The position numbers were made by a program, and so were the translations under genes. A stretch of 64,000 bases of DNA from a virus: positions 37,047-101,046 of the IMG/VR virus record IMGVR_UViG_3300021957_000009. One strand, 5' to 3'. The notes beneath the pieces were generated by a model, which saw nothing but the letters and a program-made list of their open reading frames with translations, did not search any database and was not told where the DNA came from. This document shows, piece by piece, positions 31,715-39,812 of the stretch (the stretch's first letter is position 1; every line of letters begins with the position of its first letter).

Positions 31715-32762
31715 GCTCTTGCTCGATATCTAATTCAATGTCTAACAGTGGCTTATGACCAATTTGATAATGGCCTTTTAAGAACTCTTTAAAGTTTGTG
31801 CCATCAAATATTGGCTTCCAGAACTCTTCTTGTAAAGTATCTTTTTCTCTTACTTTAGGCTGAACCAATTCTCCGGTTTCCATATCAACTCTGCAATACC
31901 AACCTACATTTGGTTTTTGAACATAACCACCGGCTAATGCCACATCTAGTAATCCTGAATATGGAGCAATACCACCTTCCCAAGTTACTGTAATAGGAAT
32001 TTTAGATTTCTCTTTTACAAACCTTGATTTCTCAACGTTGATTACAAAGTTATAGCCTTTGACTTCCATTCCTTGCTTCTGTTGCTGTCTTCCTAAAATC
32101 CAGATGTTATCCGCAGAGTAATAAATACCTGTTCCGCCAGATACAATCGCTTTAGGGAATAAACCAATTTCTTGATATGTGTGATTAACAGCAAGTAAAG
32201 GAATATTCTTCATAGCCAGATAAGGAGTGACCATTCTGAATAGACCTTTAAGTGCTTTGGCTCTTGACATATCAGCAACTGATTTTTCATTTAGTGCGTC
32301 TTCTAATTCTTTCTTAGAAGCTAGGTTACCGATAGAATCGATTACAACAATAACTTTGTCGTTACGTTCAATGTTTTCTAGTTGACCTACTAAATCAAAT
32401 TTTAGTTGCTCTACGTCTGTAATCGGCGTGTGCAATACTCTATCAGTATTAATACCAAACGACTCGAAATATGATTGCGGTGAACCAAACTCTGAATCAT
32501 AAAATAGTAACACTGCATCTTCGTGTTCCTTTAAATATGCACCTGCCATTAATAAGGCAAATGATGTTTTAAAGTGTTTAGAAGGACCGGCTAAAACGGT
32601 TAAACCAGGACTTAATCCACCATCTGGATCTCCCGATAAAGCTACGTTTATCATTGGTACTTCTGTTGGTGTCATTTCTTTATCGCTAAAGAACACCGAT
32701 TTCGAAAGAACTGCTGAAGATTTAATCTTAGAGTTCTTTTTTAGTTTGTCCATTACTGACAT
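31707..32762 (-). CDS. uvsX: RecA-like recombinase UvsX
   Basis: Strand-exchange protein for recombination-dependent replication, loaded by UvsY (also in this window). The Walker A has the UvsX form GPSKHFKT (59-66), and VIVVIDSIGNL is the Walker B. Length 351 (T4 391). It shares a transcript with bS21 upstream: the UvsX start overlaps the bS21 stop by one base. Confidence 0.95.
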   Translation of the reverse strand: MSVMDKLKKNSKIKSSAVLSKSVFFSDKEMTPTEVPMINVALSGDPDGGLSPGLTVLAGPSKHFKTSFALLMAGAYLKEHEDAVLLFYDSEFGSPQSYFESFGINTDRVLHTPITDVEQLKFDLVGQLENIERNDKVIVVIDSIGNLASKKELEDALNEKSVADMSRAKALKGLFRMVTPYLAMKNIPLLAVNHTYQEIGLFPKAIVSGGTGIYYSADNIWILGRQQQKQGMEVKGYNFVINVEKSRFVKEKSKIPITVTWEGGIAPYSGLLDVALAGGYVQKPNVGWYCRVDMETGELVQPKVREKDTLQEEFWKPIFDGTNFKEFLKGHYQIGHKPLLDIELDIEQEHG

Positions 32763-33040
32763 TATCTCTTTCTCCTACCGAATTGTGTTTGCTCTTGAGA
32801 CCTTAGTTGTCTCTTATGGCGCGCGATTGCTTCGGCCTTTTTGCGCTTACGTTTTGCTGTAGGTTTCTCATAGAATTCTTTAGCACGAACATCTTGTAAG
32901 ATACCCGCAGCTTCTACAGCCTTTTTGAATTTTCTTAATGCTACGTCAAAAGGCATATCTTGAGGCGGACGATTATCTCGGTTACCTTTCCGATTTTTGT
33001 TGAACTTTCTCGGTTGAGCTTTTAAATTTATACTTGGCAT
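32762..33040 (-). CDS. rpsU: ribosomal protein bS21 (phage-encoded)
   Basis: A 92-residue basic protein whose core [43 protein letters not shown] is the bS21 family. bS21 sits near the anti-Shine-Dalgarno end of 16S rRNA and is needed for initiation on many mRNAs. Phage copies may exchange into host ribosomes and bias translation toward phage messages. An extra basic N-terminal 28 residues and C-terminal tail exceed the 71 residues of E. coli. Driven by its own strong early-type promoter and followed by uvsX. Confidence 0.92.
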   Translation of the reverse strand: MPSINLKAQPRKFNKNRKGNRDNRPPQDMPFDVALRKFKKAVEAAGILQDVRAKEFYEKPTAKRKRKKAEAIARHKRQLRSQEQTQFGRRKR

Positions 33041-33068
33041 ATTTCCTCTTTTATTAATTAATGTGTAT

Positions 33069-33097
33069 ATTATAACATGAAATCAGTCAATTGTACA
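33069..33097 (-). promoter_or_regulatory. early-type promoter for rpsU-uvsX
   Basis: TGTACA, 17 bp, TATAAT on the minus strand. It lies inside the last codons of the SGNH-like gene and 29 bases before the bS21 ATG, so bS21, UvsX and probably gp41 are transcribed early. Confidence 0.85.
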
Positions 33098-34023
33098 CAG
33101 TTAATTCCCCAATTTTTGCGTCTATATGACTCAGGAGATAAGTGTACCGATGATGTGCTTTCCATATGGTCCTTTGCGTATGCTTCACTATTCATTGTGA
33201 GCCACTCTTCAGGATATTCAACCCTCTTCATACCAAGTTCATCCATGTTGGAAATCCATTGGTTTAAAGCGTTGATTCTTTCTTCGCGAGAACCCCAAAA
33301 TGGTTTATCTTTATAGTAACCAGTTTTTGGTAGTTTTCTCTCTTCGAATTCTATTGGCCATGGTGTTGAGTATTCTACTTTTATTCCTTTACGTTCTAAC
33401 TCGTCACCGTATTTTTTCCATTCTTTTAGCATAGGCATACTATCTGCATTCAATCTACAAATGTGATGTCTAATATCTATATTGCCAAATGACATTGTAA
33501 TTCCTTTCGGCATACATTCTAATATATGTTTAGTAACATATTCAAAGTCAGTTTTTATTTGCCCGTTAAGTGTTAGCCCATCAGTTTTTATCACCATTGA
33601 ACTGTCCTTAGAATATGCAGCAGTATGGGAATCGCCAATCGTCAACCAATGTAAATCTGCTATATCTGTAGATTTTAACGTTCTTGCAGTTGCGCACTTT
33701 TCCGATACTTTATCACACCAGTCTTTATCTAATACATCTTTACGTTTCTTGAGCATTGCGCCATAATCTGGCATATCGATATCTAGTGAATATACAAGCC
33801 TTGCTTCTAAGAAATTATTTATTCTTTTTTCGAGATCTTCAGTAAACCCACCAAATAAATTTAGTGATCCACCGAAATTGACACCGTGATCTAAATACAG
33901 AACGTCAACAACATCCGCTTCGTGATTAATACCTACATCTAGGTTTTCAGACCAAGTTCTGGCCCAACCGTATCCATGGCTATTTTTCTTTTTAGGTATT
34001 TTATTAAAAGTTCCTGTAATCAT
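33070..34023 (-). CDS. SGNH/GDSL hydrolase-like protein
   Basis: A 317-residue protein with the SGNH hydrolase blocks in order: GDSHT (130-134, nucleophile Ser132), FGNIDIRHH (180 on, the oxyanion Asn block) and [10 protein letters not shown] near the C-terminus (catalytic His). Such enzymes deacylate sugars, lipids or peptides. It is followed by rpsU and preceded, with a four-base overlap, by the PLP fold-II gene and the unknown 391-residue gene, so it may act in one pathway with them. Assignment is from motifs only. Confidence 0.6.
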   Translation of the reverse strand: MITGTFNKIPKKKNSHGYGWARTWSENLDVGINHEADVVDVLYLDHGVNFGGSLNLFGGFTEDLEKRINNFLEARLVYSLDIDMPDYGAMLKKRKDVLDKDWCDKVSEKCATARTLKSTDIADLHWLTIGDSHTAAYSKDSSMVIKTDGLTLNGQIKTDFEYVTKHILECMPKGITMSFGNIDIRHHICRLNADSMPMLKEWKKYGDELERKGIKVEYSTPWPIEFEERKLPKTGYYKDKPFWGSREERINALNQWISNMDELGMKRVEYPEEWLTMNSEAYAKDHMESTSSVHLSPESYRRKNWGINCVQLTDFML

Positions 34024-34895
34024 AAATTCTTATCCCAATCTCTGTAACTATCAACTGTCTCGTATAGTGTTTCATCTGTTAATGTAGGCTCTGGTCCTAC
34101 ATTCCAGAATAATATATTTCTTCCCGTATTCTTCGGTATAAACTTCCATACTTTACCGTCATACGTGTCAATACAAGGAAATGGTGGAAGGTTTTCTGTT
34201 TTCTCAGAAGCAGTAAACGCCTTTGGCTCACTTATAACTTCTGCTCTACCCAGTTCTCCAGCTTTCATATTTCTCGATACTGCAACAGATGTAAACTTGG
34301 CATTAGGCCATGCTATTTGTAAAGCTCTCGTAAGAACTCCAGTTGATGTGGCCACATATACTTCGTCTGGCTCTCGAATTGCACTCGCAACTTTAACCAT
34401 ACCAGCAGTAACCATTTCATGTTTTAAACCTAGTGGTACAAAATAGTAACCAAGTTTTCTTGAATCTTCTAACGCTATTTTATTTAGGTTTGGCATTGCT
34501 GCTATTCTATGGAAGCTTACGTCAGCTCCTTGCTCTATACAACACGCTTGATGATGTGAAATCTTTTTACTAGATGGCATATACAATCTAACTTTTTTGT
34601 TATGTCTTTTAGCAGCATCTAAAATACTCACACCGGCTAAACCAGTTCGTGGTTGAACATACGCAATAGTATCTTCTTTAATTGTACTAATAAGACAATC
34701 GCCGCCTCTAGTTTTAGTACCGACAATCATATCATCTCGTATTACTCTAACACCTTCGTGCAATACTTCTACTGGAGATGGATTTGGATCTTCCCAATTC
34801 TTAGCCAAATCGAGGTAATATTCTTTTGCTTCATCAGGTTGCATTAACCCGATATCTTTATTAAATCCGTCTTCTATGTGTTTATTATGAGGCAT
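34020..34895 (-). CDS. PLP fold-type II enzyme-like protein
   Basis: A 291-residue protein resembling ACC deaminase/cysteine synthase-type PLP enzymes. RDDMIVGTKTRGG places a candidate PLP lysine at Lys61. QPRTGLAGVSILDAAKRHNKKVRLYMPSS...QACCIEQGADV is the cofactor-domain segment, and ATSTGVLTRAL the phosphate-loop region. PLP fold-II proteins of this RDD..GGTK type occur in phage DNA hypermodification loci (established for other phages). Here it is coupled to the SGNH-like and 391-residue genes by overlaps. Substrate unknown. Confidence 0.6.
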   Translation of the reverse strand: MPHNKHIEDGFNKDIGLMQPDEAKEYYLDLAKNWEDPNPSPVEVLHEGVRVIRDDMIVGTKTRGGDCLISTIKEDTIAYVQPRTGLAGVSILDAAKRHNKKVRLYMPSSKKISHHQACCIEQGADVSFHRIAAMPNLNKIALEDSRKLGYYFVPLGLKHEMVTAGMVKVASAIREPDEVYVATSTGVLTRALQIAWPNAKFTSVAVSRNMKAGELGRAEVISEPKAFTASEKTENLPPFPCIDTYDGKVWKFIPKNTGRNILFWNVGPEPTLTDETLYETVDSYRDWDKNL

Positions 34896-36060
34896 TTCTT
34901 ATATTCTTATCCATAGCTGAGTGTAGTATCATTGCTTTGTAATCATCTACTGTTAAATTGTTACTGTCTAAAATTTTAAGATCAGACGGATGTGAAGTCA
35001 TTCCATTGAATGTTTCTACTAAACCAAGTTCTAGCATCGCTTTTTGTCTTCCACGTGGATGATCTTTAATATCGCTGCTAGACCATAAATTATCGTAATC
35101 TAAATGCGCATAATCATTACCAGGTCTTACGTAATTCTCAACCCATCTGATATAATCACAACATACATCTTCAGCATTATACGGAACACTACCCGTATCA
35201 TTATAAATTTCTAACATAACTTCATCTAGAAAATCTTGTTTTTTAAGTTTGTTGTCATTTTTTGCCAAGTAAGAAATACATTCTACAGCATTTGTACCAT
35301 AGTAAAACATGCTTTCTTTGTTGACATAGTGTGGAAACCAATCGGCAATGTCTGCAACAACTGCCGCATACTGAAACTTATATTGTCTTAATCCGTTCTT
35401 TACATTCCAACTTAACATAAATTCACCGACTTCTCTTAAGTCTTTTTTACCGGGAATTGCTAAGAAGTGTGATAGTTCTTTTGCTAAACGTGGAGCATAT
35501 TCACATAAGAAATAGTCTCCGCCTTTTTTGTAATCTGATGTAGGTTTTGGAAATGCTGGAAACTGGTATCCGATAGAAGTGTAAAATGGCTTTCCTAATT
35601 TACCTTCGGCCTTAATTATCTTCTTCATATCATCTATGCCTTCTGCTAGATGAAGTTTAAATAGTAATGTGTTGTGATATCCGGATGGTTTAGTTCCATA
35701 GTTAATAGCAGAACCTGTAACTCTATGCAGAATAAAAAGATATAACCAAGTTTCAAGTGAATGCGACTTACCAGTCCAGTTTTTAGCAACTAGTTCTCTT
35801 TGAGCAGTCGCTTCTCCAGCTTGCATTCTATCCCAATAAGGATGTTTATCAGTCCATCCGTAAAAGATGTCGTTAATAATCTGGGAAAACCCGGCGTACT
35901 TACGTTCAACTACATCGTATAGTTCTACGTTTTCCATTAGATCGTCATTCATATTGCTTTCAAGGTGCGGCATAAAGTTTGGCACATTGCATTTGATCTG
36001 CTGATCTTTTGCCAGTTTGAAGTACTTTAAAAAGTCATAATAATATTCAGTTTTTATCAT
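34885..36060 (-). CDS. large conserved phage protein, possible amino-acid:DNA transferase type
   Basis: A 391-residue protein with no classical enzyme motif. The segment LYLFILHRVTGSAINYGTK (about 125-145) followed by GYHNTLL, and a C-terminal half with many conserved Asp/Tyr/Trp, remind me of the helix-hairpin-helix glycosylase-fold proteins that attach amino acids or amines to hydroxymethyl-pyrimidines in phage DNA. This is a weak resemblance from memory. Its partners (PLP-like, hydroxymethylase, hydrolase) make that reading coherent. Confidence 0.45.
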   Translation of the reverse strand: MIKTEYYYDFLKYFKLAKDQQIKCNVPNFMPHLESNMNDDLMENVELYDVVERKYAGFSQIINDIFYGWTDKHPYWDRMQAGEATAQRELVAKNWTGKSHSLETWLYLFILHRVTGSAINYGTKPSGYHNTLLFKLHLAEGIDDMKKIIKAEGKLGKPFYTSIGYQFPAFPKPTSDYKKGGDYFLCEYAPRLAKELSHFLAIPGKKDLREVGEFMLSWNVKNGLRQYKFQYAAVVADIADWFPHYVNKESMFYYGTNAVECISYLAKNDNKLKKQDFLDEVMLEIYNDTGSVPYNAEDVCCDYIRWVENYVRPGNDYAHLDYDNLWSSSDIKDHPRGRQKAMLELGLVETFNGMTSHPSDLKILDSNNLTVDDYKAMILHSAMDKNIRNAS

Positions 36061-36344
36061 AGTATTGTAAACAAATTCCTCACTAAAAATAATAATCCTA
36101 CACCATTAAGAAGAATAAGTGCACGATCTTTCCATAAAATAGATACCACTAACCATAACAAAATACCCATAATTGATAGAATCACATCGTATGTTTGATA
36201 TCCCTCAATTCCCCTAATAGACATGGCGCATAACACAAACACAGAAGCAACCCACTTAATATACCAATCTATCGTATATTTAGGAGTTGCGCTCTTAAAA
36301 ATCCTTTTACTTTTCTCTAGCTCTTCTTTACTAAAGTCCGGCAT
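36057..36344 (-). CDS. membrane protein with three predicted helices
   Basis: A 95-residue protein starting MPDFSKEELEKSKRIFK. After a charged, helical N-terminus come three hydrophobic segments (about 33-48, 56-72 and 76-92). The ATG at 36344 directly follows the stop of the upstream gene; the longer frame to 36419 runs back through that gene. Function unknown; perhaps an accessory to infection at the membrane. Confidence 0.7.
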   Translation of the reverse strand: MPDFSKEELEKSKRIFKSATPKYTIDWYIKWVASVFVLCAMSIRGIEGYQTYDVILSIMGILLWLVVSILWKDRALILLNGVGLLFLVRNLFTIL

Positions 36345-36345
36345 C

Positions 36346-36555
36346 TTATTCGTGTTCAATTGGATCAAGTGATTTACGGTCGTACTTAGACTCGTCTTTA
36401 TGAGGCTTTGTACTAGCATGATCTGGCGTAATCTTACGGGTTTTTATATCAAGTTTTTTGCCAAAGATTTTGTCATAATTATCGCCATATGATTTGTCAT
36501 CTTGGTTTGTTCTGCGGCCGGAACCTTTTCCTCCGTGCCAGTTACTTTTTTTCAT
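36346..36555 (-). CDS. small hydrophilic conserved protein
   Basis: A 69-residue, strongly charged and probably disordered protein, MKKSNWHGGKGSGRRTNQDDKSYGDNYDKIFGKK. I recall W.GGKGS..R..D...Y..N.D.IFGK from other marine phages. No fold or function known. It lies in the operon between the membrane protein and the tRNA. Confidence 0.65.
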   Translation of the reverse strand: MKKSNWHGGKGSGRRTNQDDKSYGDNYDKIFGKKLDIKTRKITPDHASTKPHKDESKYDRKSLDPIEHE

Positions 36556-36564
36556 CGTTCTTTC

Positions 36565-36786
36565 CTAAAATAGTTCTAGTTGATCGGGTTCATTAAATAT
36601 CTTATTTTTCTGAGCCTTTCTAAAAAACAGATTTCCATTTTCAGTTTGTGTTAATACAAAAACATCGCCAACTTTGAATGGAGTCTTATCTATCTTTAAT
36701 AGACAGTCTGGCTCCAATAATGTGTCAGTGTCGACAAAAGTTAAACCCGCATCGGTCATTTCAAATTTGTAATCTATATAAAGCAT
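36565..36786 (-). CDS. hypothetical protein with SH3-like pattern
   Basis: A 73-residue protein, MLYIDYKFEMTDAGLTF...LLKIDKTPFKVGDVFVLTQTENGNLFFRK, that looks like a small beta barrel (KVGDVFVL). Its AAGGAACA ribosome site lies directly after the tRNA 3' end, so the two share a transcript. Function unknown. Confidence 0.65.
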   Translation of the reverse strand: MLYIDYKFEMTDAGLTFVDTDTLLEPDCLLKIDKTPFKVGDVFVLTQTENGNLFFRKAQKNKIFNEPDQLELF

Positions 36787-36803
36787 TTTAATGTTCCTTT
36801 TTT

Positions 36804-36880
36804 TGGCGCACCCTCCAGGATTCGAACCTGGGACCCACAGCTTAGAAGGCTGTTGCTCTATCCAGCTGAGCTAAGGGCGC
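36804..36880 (-). tRNA. tRNA-Arg (anticodon UCU)
   Basis: A complete 77-base cloverleaf on the minus strand: 7-bp acceptor (GCGCCCT/AGGGTGC with one G-U), D stem GCTC/GAGC, anticodon stem ACAGC/GCTGT with loop CTTCTAA (anticodon TCT), T stem CCAGG/CCTGG with TTCGAAT, discriminator G and an encoded CCA. It reads AGA codons, which are frequent in these AT-rich genes. It is embedded in an operon between two coding genes. Confidence 0.97.
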
Positions 36881-36885
36881 AATTC

Positions 36886-37194
36886 TTATTGAGCTGGATC
36901 CTGTTGTTTCTTCCAGTCGTCAAAAGCTTTCCAGCTAGTATCAGCCGTAAGCGCATCGTGTTCTTTAAATTGTTCGGTTTTGATCATCTCTTCAAAGATG
37001 CTCCAAACTTTTTCCATTCGTAATTCAAATATATATTTTAATCCAAGCATTTGATTTTGTAATGTATCACAATCTTTAGGATTTAAAATTAAGTTATCTG
37101 TATTATGATATACGAGATCTAGATCTTCAGATGTTGCCCATGCATTCATGATCGCTTGCTCTAAGTCAAACCTGTCTTTTTTAAATGAAGTCAT
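36886..37194 (-). CDS. conserved helical phage protein
   Basis: A 102-residue acidic, all-helical protein, MTSFKKDRFDLEQAIMNAWATSEDLDLVY...LGLKYIFELRMEKVWSIFEEMIK. The DLE.AIM..W....D pattern recurs in marine T4-like phages without a known function. The MTSF start is not followed by a gp21 site, so I do not count it with the tagged head proteins. Coupled by overlap to the dCMP deaminase gene. Confidence 0.7.
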   Translation of the reverse strand: MTSFKKDRFDLEQAIMNAWATSEDLDLVYHNTDNLILNPKDCDTLQNQMLGLKYIFELRMEKVWSIFEEMIKTEQFKEHDALTADTSWKAFDDWKKQQDPAQ

Positions 37195-37642
37195 ATATTA
37201 CTTCAGCCTCTTCAAACATTTTTTTAGTTAATTGTGTAGATTCCACCCATCGTTCTGGCATAGAATCATCTATTTCTGTAGTTACTACTCTTTTGATACC
37301 GACTTGAATAATGCCCTTTGCGCATTCTGAACAAACTGGTAATCCGTGAATGTACATAGTAGCTCCGTCAAGTGATGTACCATTATACGTAGCATTATAT
37401 ATACAGTTCATTTCGGCATGAACTACATGTTGATACTTAACAACTTTGTTTTCATACATCGATTCTTGATCGTCGATTCCTCTAGGAAATCCGTTATAAC
37501 CTTGAGCTAGAACTTGTCCTTTTTCTCCAACAGCCACCGCACCAATCTTTCGTGACGGATCTTTTGACCATGTAGAAATATGTTCGGCTAAAGCTAAATA
37601 GCGTTTATCCCATTTATAAATTTTTGCAGTGTCCCAATTCAT
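37181..37642 (-). CDS. cd: dCMP deaminase
   Basis: Zn-dependent deoxycytidylate deaminase, making dUMP for thymidylate or hydroxymethyl-dUMP synthesis. The zinc site is complete: His75-Ala-Glu77 (HAEMN) and Cys104/Cys107 (PVCSECA). At 153 residues it is shorter than T4 Cd (193). It is adjacent to the ThyA-family hydroxymethylase gene (they share one base), so pyrimidine flow for thymine or a modified base is coordinated. Confidence 0.93.
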   Translation of the reverse strand: MNWDTAKIYKWDKRYLALAEHISTWSKDPSRKIGAVAVGEKGQVLAQGYNGFPRGIDDQESMYENKVVKYQHVVHAEMNCIYNATYNGTSLDGATMYIHGLPVCSECAKGIIQVGIKRVVTTEIDDSMPERWVESTQLTKKMFEEAEVIYDFI

Positions 37643-38307
37643 TACTTTACCAAATCAAAGTGACGTTCGTAAACGTGTAAATTTTGTACTTGCCAATAGA
37701 TCTCACCGTCGTTGACGCCTAAGTCATCTGCAAGTGAACATAATACATATTCTTGCCATGCGTAATCATTACGGTAACCAAAGATCACATCGTTAGATCG
37801 CATTTGAACTACACAATGCAATGCACCATCCCGAATATAGTATGTTACAGCATTTGTACAAATAAAATCATTTTTGCCTTGATCATTGTATTCTACCCAT
37901 ATCGAAGGACGTTGATAAATCATTGACGCTCTACGAGAATCTGGGTTACTAGTTAATTCAATTAGAACTTGGTCGTACTGAGCATGGTACTTTTCATTAA
38001 AAATAAGGTAACCATAATTAGAATTAATTTCACCATGATCATTGCCAGTCATTTTCCAGGCTGCAGGTGGACTTTTAGAATCAAAGTCGGTTCCATAAAT
38101 GTCATTAATGTTTGTAGACTGAGAATCATACCACGCAAGTTCAGCGTCAATATATTCTTGATTTGGAGTGCCAAATATAGCAGGCTCACTAGCATGAAAT
38201 GATGCACCAAGCAATTCAATAGTCTTACTACCGTTGCGGTCGATAACAAAGTTCTCTTCTGCAAGTTCCTGTTTGAAGTGCTCTCTAATTGCGTTTAAAT
38301 AAATCAT
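37642..38307 (-). CDS. thymidylate synthase-family deoxynucleotide hydroxymethylase
   Basis: A 221-residue ThyA-fold protein. Catalytic Cys150 (FICTNA), Arg170 and Asp173 (QMRSNDVIFG), and a C-terminal NLHVYERH are visible. The position equal to Asn177 of E. coli ThyA is Asp181 (GYRNDYAW), the change that gives T4 gp42 its preference for dCMP. This favours 5-hydroxymethyl-dCMP synthesis, though dUMP cannot be excluded. With ThyX present for dTMP, a base-modification role is more likely than plain thymidylate synthesis. Confidence 0.75.
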   Translation of the reverse strand: MIYLNAIREHFKQELAEENFVIDRNGSKTIELLGASFHASEPAIFGTPNQEYIDAELAWYDSQSTNINDIYGTDFDSKSPPAAWKMTGNDHGEINSNYGYLIFNEKYHAQYDQVLIELTSNPDSRRASMIYQRPSIWVEYNDQGKNDFICTNAVTYYIRDGALHCVVQMRSNDVIFGYRNDYAWQEYVLCSLADDLGVNDGEIYWQVQNLHVYERHFDLVK

Positions 38308-38609
38308 GATTTATACCTGTCGTCTAGTTCTGGATGTTCTTTACAATGCATCATTAAGATCATTAATTGTGTTGCAGCATGAGACAGATGAGTTTTACCA
38401 GATTCTGGATCTAGGTCTTCACCTGCATGCCATGCGTTAAGATGTCTTTGAATTGATGAATAAGTTCGTAGCTTACTGGTTGAATCGCCGTCATCACGCC
38501 AGTTGTTTACACCATACTTTTCAGCGCCGAAGCCAAAGACTTCTGCGATTTCTAATAATGCTTCTGGTGGTATTAAAGCTAATGGAGCTTTGCCTTCATC
38601 GAATTTCAT
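38304..38609 (-). CDS. dNTP pyrophosphohydrolase-like protein (DUF5664/MazZ type)
   Basis: A 101-residue protein, MKFDEGKAPLALIPPEALLEIAEVFGFGAEKYG.NNWR, then RHL.AWHAGEDLDPESGKTHLSHAATQLMILM. This matches the DUF5664 pattern, whose studied member MazZ dephosphorylates dATP/dGTP in phages with diaminopurine DNA. Acidic residues in E..KYG, GEDLDPESG and H..HA would bind metal. Here it leads the hydroxymethylase operon after an early-type promoter. No PurZ gene is visible in this window, so a Z-genome is not implied. Confidence 0.7.
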   Translation of the reverse strand: MKFDEGKAPLALIPPEALLEIAEVFGFGAEKYGVNNWRDDGDSTSKLRTYSSIQRHLNAWHAGEDLDPESGKTHLSHAATQLMILMMHCKEHPELDDRYKS

Positions 38610-38638
38610 AATAATGCCTTTTTGATTTTGATATGGTT

Positions 38639-38667
38639 ATTATAACACAAGTAACTTAGAATGTACA
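38639..38667 (-). promoter_or_regulatory. early-type promoter
   Basis: GTGTACA, 17 bp, TATAAT on the minus strand, starting the operon of the MazZ-like, hydroxymethylase and dCMP deaminase genes, possibly down to the PLP-like gene. Confidence 0.85.
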
Positions 38668-38679
38668 CACTTTTTTTAA

Positions 38680-39138
38680 TTATTTTAATGGAAATTTAAA
38701 CCTTTGTTTACCATCTACATATTCTAGATTGTCTACAGCTTCTTTCGCGTCGACAACCCCTAAAATTTCGTATGATACTGGTGTATTTTCATTTAAATCT
38801 GGAGCAAAATTATTAGGCAACCATTTCCAGATGACTAGTTTTTGTGTGTGGCCTGACAAAATTGATCTTTTTATAAATGGAGAAATATGTACACCAGACT
38901 TAGCATATTGTTTATAATCTAATGTAACATTATCAACAAGATGCATTGTGTCATACCGCATCTCTCCGTCCTTAGATAAAACTTGGTTTGGATCCATACT
39001 AGCCTGATCATGTTCAGGAAATTCACAGTTTGCTCCACGAATTCCTGCATCTAAGTGTTCTACCATTTTATCCCTACGAGCTATAAACTCCGGAGTAACT
39101 ATAGCGCTATAACATCCTTTGAGATCTTCAAGCTTCAT
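38680..39138 (-). CDS. hypothetical protein
   Basis: A 152-residue protein starting MKLEDLKGCYSAIVTPEF. It has several conserved-looking His/Asp segments (EHLDAG, FPEHDQAS, YDTMHLVDN) and a beta-rich second half. ATG 39138 is chosen over a TTG two codons upstream, with AAGG nine bases away. It overlaps the nuclease gene by 11 bases. No family recognised. Confidence 0.7.
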   Translation of the reverse strand: MKLEDLKGCYSAIVTPEFIARRDKMVEHLDAGIRGANCEFPEHDQASMDPNQVLSKDGEMRYDTMHLVDNVTLDYKQYAKSGVHISPFIKRSILSGHTQKLVIWKWLPNNFAPDLNENTPVSYEILGVVDAKEAVDNLEYVDGKQRFKFPLK

Positions 39139-39544
39139 ATACAATACCTTGCTCGTTTAATGCTTTTCTATTTTCCAAATGGTGCCTTTCAGTCTCGTCT
39201 TTGTTACCACCATAATATGGAACAGCATGATTGTTATTAATCATAGTTTGATTAACTGAAGTTTCTAATCCGTCTATAAAGAGTTCACCTAAAATTCTAC
39301 CGAACTTACCTTTGTCATGAGACACTAGTTGAATCTTTTGATCTTTTAATAAACTCTCTAAAAAGTACTTTGATTGCTTACCATAGAATTTCTCTTCTAA
39401 ATCCCTAGTTCTAGATTCAGGAGTATCGATTGCCATCATTCTCACTCTTTGCTTTTTTAGAACCGTACTAAACCCTAGGTCGACATCTACATCAACGGTA
39501 TCTCCGTCAACAACTCTTGTAATATAAACTCTGTACCTATACAC
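39128..39544 (-). CDS. staphylococcal-nuclease-like nuclease (TNase)
   Basis: Ca-dependent nuclease of the SNase family. VVDGDTVDVDVDLGF, RVRMMAIDTPESR and FGRILGEL are present, with Arg35, Asp40 and Glu43 at exactly the positions of the staphylococcal enzyme, and Arg83 for its Arg87. It has no signal peptide, so it acts in the cell, perhaps degrading host nucleic acid. The start is GTG with AAGGCGG six bases upstream. It overlaps the GroES-like gene. Confidence 0.85.
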   Translation of the reverse strand: MYRYRVYITRVVDGDTVDVDVDLGFSTVLKKQRVRMMAIDTPESRTRDLEEKFYGKQSKYFLESLLKDQKIQLVSHDKGKFGRILGELFIDGLETSVNQTMINNNHAVPYYGGNKDETERHHLENRKALNEQGIVYEA

Positions 39545-39803
39545 TTATTACCGCCTTGATATGTTCAACATCAATAATTCCTGCTGCGGTTCCGTCATAG
39601 TCAATCGGCATTACTTTCGTCCAATCAAGAAATACTCTATCTCCTGACATAACCTTACCGAGTGCGCCTCCGCTTACTTCCAACACTAAAGCAGGTTTTG
39701 AACCCTTCGTAGTATCTCCAGTAAGAATAATACCACCTGCTGTAGTTTCTTCTTTTTCAGTTGCTGTTACTAAGACTTCATTGTGTAACATTTTAATCGC
39801 CAT
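39537..39803 (-). CDS. GroES-like co-chaperonin (gp31 functional analogue)
   Basis: An 88-residue Cpn10-fold protein, MAIKMLHNEVLVTATEKEETTAGGIIL, with the mobile-loop region between EETTAGGIIL and TKGSKPALV. A C-terminal GDRVFLDWTK..PIDYDG follows. It would cap host GroEL to help fold the major capsid protein, as T4 gp31 does. Slightly shorter than GroES (97). Sequence is closer to bacterial GroES than to gp31 in its GG(I/L)xL motif. Confidence 0.85.
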   Translation of the reverse strand: MAIKMLHNEVLVTATEKEETTAGGIILTGDTTKGSKPALVLEVSGGALGKVMSGDRVFLDWTKVMPIDYDGTAAGIIDVEHIKAVISV

Positions 39804-39812
39804 TTTTTTCTC

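Noticed and set aside
36886-37194. MTSF start counted with the tagged head proteins
   Set aside because: No (L/I/V)xE|A or |G site follows, and the gene lies in an early nucleotide-metabolism operon.
38304-38609. Diaminopurine (Z-genome) DNA inferred from the MazZ-like gene
   Set aside because: No PurZ-like synthetase is visible, and DUF5664 proteins occur in many phages with normal adenine.
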